Part shown: piece by piece, positions 7,133 through 8,697 of the stretch
How the letters are laid out: every line of letters begins with the position of its first letter
How positions within the stretch are numbered: position 1 is the stretch's first letter
From: Planctomicrobium sp.
Lineage (GTDB): Bacteria; Planctomycetota; Planctomycetia; Planctomycetales; Planctomycetaceae
Direction: 5' to 3'
Assembly: GCA_029259835.1 (NCBI GenBank)
Contig: JAJDEL010000218.1
Coordinates: 1-8,697, forward strand
Length of the DNA: 8,697 nt
Made by a program: the position numbers and the translations under genes
The notes under the pieces: generated by a model
What the model was told of the DNA's origin: nothing
Seen by the model: the letters and a program-made list of their open reading frames with translations, nothing else
The model's database searches: none

Positions 7133-7158
7133 AAAAAATTGCTGGGACTCGTCCCAGC
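7133..7158 (-). terminator. Rho-independent terminator between convergent operons
   Basis: Bases 7141-7158 form a near-perfect hairpin (GCTGGGA, loop CTCG, TCCCAGC; a seven-base-pair stem). On the minus strand it is followed directly by AATTTTTTAT, a classic intrinsic terminator for the nucleoside hydrolase gene ending at 7171. On the plus strand the hairpin begins 9 bp after the transporter stop and is followed by the weaker pyrimidine-rich CTACATTTCTTTC, so it may also end the plus-strand operon. Confidence 0.8.
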
Positions 7159-7170
7159 CTACATTTCTTT

Positions 7171-8223
7171 CTACTTCGAATTTACAGGCGGCTGGCTCAC
7201 GAGCGATCGCTGCGTTGCGGTGACCTGAATTGCCTGTTGGGCATTCATTATCAGATAGCGATCTCGCCCATTTGAATTAGGAGTGAATTTCGTGAATCCA
7301 TCGTCTTCAACAGTGACTCGTCCTGGCTCCGAAAGTGTGAAATCGCCATCGTTGGGTCGGACTGCATAAAGAACACTCGTCAAATCCCAAGTCGGTCGAT
7401 CATGATTTGGGCCGCTGTGTAGCAGGTACGCTTCTTTCACAATGTGGTGTTTAAGATAACCAAAATCACGCGCGATGCTTTCACGCGGATACGGTGCGGC
7501 GATCCCGATGAGGAAATCACTCCACACGATGGGAACCTCGTTCGGCCATTTTTCTGCGAAACGCTGCATCGCCCCAATTCCGTTACGGACGTTCGCTTCC
7601 AGATAGTGCGCATCGCCCCTCACGGGTGCGAATGCTCCAGCCATGACGGAGACCAACCGAACTTTCTTGCGGACTAACTCTTGACCATTGAGATCACTGA
7701 AGATGTCAGACTTTGATTCAATTAAATCTGCCAGGTTAGACGCAACTCCGACCTGAACGATCACCATCGAATGGTCCTTTGCTTTCGAAAGAGCCTCCCT
7801 TAGCACAGCGACCGCGTCAGGGACATCGTCATTGGAAAGCAAATTGTGTGGATATCGGAACGTTCCGCCGTCCTTGGTCTCGACGAGTTTCAGGTACTTG
7901 CTCTCTCGCATCTGTGCGTCGCGTGTGACGCCAATCGGGATGTCAGGGCGACCGTAAAACGTGTTGACGGCCTCGACAAACGGAGCTGTTAATGGATTGA
8001 TTTTGGAGATCGTTACAGCCTCGATGCTGCATTCGTGCCGATCTGCCAACGCATGCAGCATCGCCAGCGCGAGGACATCATCGACATCGCCGGTAATGTC
8101 TGTATCAAAGATGACTGGCGTCGGAGCTTCTGCGTCTGCAATTCCACTCAGCAATAGTATTGAACAACAGAACGTAACGTTTTGGATCAAGAATCGGTAA
8201 CAAGATGAATTTCTCTTAGCCAT
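7171..8223 (-). CDS. Exported inosine-uridine nucleoside hydrolase family protein
   Basis: This 350-residue protein starts at ATG 8223. Residues 1-31 are a signal peptide (MAKRNSSCYR, a hydrophobic stretch FCCSILLLSGIA, likely cleavage after ADA), indicating export from the cytoplasm. The mature protein opens with VIFDTDITGDVDD (37-49), the calcium-binding Asp cluster of nucleoside hydrolases, here a DTDxxxDxDD form. The late Asp ligand is D280 in RPTWDLTSVLYAV. GVASNLADLI (159-168) and LVSVMAGAF (190-198) also fit the family. Such enzymes hydrolyse the N-glycosidic bond of nucleosides to ribose and free base; the base preference cannot be predicted. ATG 8223 overlaps the permease stop by eight bases (ATGGCTAA) and has GGGGGA six bases upstream. 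The longer frame reaching 8319 is rejected because it runs far into the permease gene and hides the signal peptide. Confidence 0.88.
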   Translation of the reverse strand: MAKRNSSCYRFLIQNVTFCCSILLLSGIADAEAPTPVIFDTDITGDVDDVLALAMLHALADRHECSIEAVTISKINPLTAPFVEAVNTFYGRPDIPIGVTRDAQMRESKYLKLVETKDGGTFRYPHNLLSNDDVPDAVAVLREALSKAKDHSMVIVQVGVASNLADLIESKSDIFSDLNGQELVRKKVRLVSVMAGAFAPVRGDAHYLEANVRNGIGAMQRFAEKWPNEVPIVWSDFLIGIAAPYPRESIARDFGYLKHHIVKEAYLLHSGPNHDRPTWDLTSVLYAVRPNDGDFTLSEPGRVTVEDDGFTKFTPNSNGRDRYLIMNAQQAIQVTATQRSLVSQPPVNSK

Positions 8224-8697
8224 GCGATTTCCCCCAGCGGCTGCGTAGTGCATCGAACAAGACAGCAACGATAATGACGCTGCCAGTGATGATTTGTTTC
8301 TTGGAATCGGAAACGCCAAGTTGTGCCAGCCCAGTTTGCAGGACTGCGATGATCAAGACTCCGATAAATGAACTGATCACGCTTCCCCTGCCGCCAGACA
8401 AACTCGTCCCGCCGATCACACATGCTGCAATTGCGGAGAGTTCGATCCCAACTGCCGCGTTCGGATTCGCGGCGGAAAGCAAGGATGTCTGAGCCAGTCC
8501 TGCCAACCCACACAAAATACCGCTGATCACGAACACGCTGATGGAATACGGCGCCGCTTTAATTCCTGCCATCCGGACGGCATCTGGATTCGCACCGATT
8601 GCGATCCAGTAGCGTCCGTAAATTGTTCGGCTCAATGCGAATTGTCCAAGCACAACACTTAGGACAGCGATTAAAAAAGCGGGCGACAAATGAAGAG
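8216..8697 (-). CDS. RbsC/XylH-family sugar ABC transporter permease, C-terminal part only (5' end beyond right edge)
   Basis: The frame is open to the right edge and ends at TAA 8218-8216, giving about 160 residues. These match the C-terminal half of ribose-type ABC permeases, which are usually 310-340 residues. Recognisable segments are TIYGRYWIAIGANPDAVRMAGI, the conserved ELSAIAACVIGGTSLSGGRGS and a final membrane helix TGSVIIVAVLFDALRSRW. About four hydrophobic helices are visible. The protein would form the membrane channel of a high-affinity uptake system with a periplasmic binding protein and an ATPase, which should be encoded further upstream (to the right of the window). Apparent internal starts such as TTG at 8689 are not real starts. 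The coupled nucleoside hydrolase suggests that the substrate is ribose or a nucleoside. Confidence 0.9.
   Translation of the reverse strand, partial: LHLSPAFLIAVLSVVLGQFALSRTIYGRYWIAIGANPDAVRMAGIKAAPYSISVFVISGILCGLAGLAQTSLLSAANPNAAVGIELSAIAACVIGGTSLSGGRGSVISSFIGVLIIAVLQTGLAQLGVSDSKKQIITGSVIIVAVLFDALRSRWGKSHG
8230..8235 (-). promoter_or_regulatory. Ribosome-binding site GGGGGA for the nucleoside hydrolase start at 8223
   Basis: On the minus strand GGGGGA lies six bases before ATG 8223, inside the last codons of the permease gene. It supports the short start that leaves a complete signal peptide, and coupled translation of the two genes. Confidence 0.5.

Noticed and set aside
8224..8319. Longer N-terminus for the nucleoside hydrolase, starting at 8319
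   Set aside because: It would overlap the permease gene by about 100 bases and bury a clean signal peptide. ATG 8223 has a ribosome-binding site and a typical short operon overlap.

Overview
The window looks like chromosomal DNA of a planctomycete, or a close relative in the PVC group. The main reason is the left-hand gene, a secreted beta-propeller 'membrane-bound dehydrogenase' of a type massively expanded in Planctomycetes and Verrucomicrobia. A ceramidase-like hydrolase, an exported nucleoside hydrolase and a scattered CACCACRGAGAC-type repeat fit the same picture. Genus or species cannot be read from the sequence. No rRNA, tRNA, CRISPR array, transposase or phage gene was found.

Layout. 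(1) Bases 1-1736, minus strand: the first 578 residues of the secreted propeller dehydrogenase, which runs off the left edge. (2) Bases 1737-2154: a 418-bp divergent intergenic region holding an imperfect inverted repeat (two 20-bp arms about 185 bp apart) and three TGATCA sites. (3) Bases 2155-7131, plus strand: four co-directional genes forming a probable sugar-acid catabolic operon. They are an enolase-superfamily sugar-acid dehydratase, a leaderless neutral-ceramidase-like metallohydrolase, a DHDPS-superfamily lyase with unusual motifs, and an MFS transporter of anion:cation symporter type starting at TTG. The second and third genes abut exactly. A G-rich tract with quadruplex potential lies between the first and second. 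(4) Bases 7132-7170: a compact hairpin terminator between convergent genes. (5) Bases 7171-8697, minus strand: an exported nucleoside hydrolase whose start overlaps the stop of an RbsC-type ABC permease that runs off the right edge.

How the genes may work together. In the central operon the MFS protein would import an organic acid, probably a sugar acid. The enolase-superfamily enzyme would dehydrate it to a 2-keto-3-deoxy acid, and the DHDPS-type enzyme would cleave or further dehydrate that product. The ceramidase-like enzyme may free the acid from an amide or ester conjugate. In the right-hand operon an exported nucleoside hydrolase would release ribose (or a related sugar) and base outside the cytoplasm, and the neighbouring sugar-type ABC transporter would import the sugar. 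The family assignments are well supported by motifs. The substrates and the pathway logic are inference.
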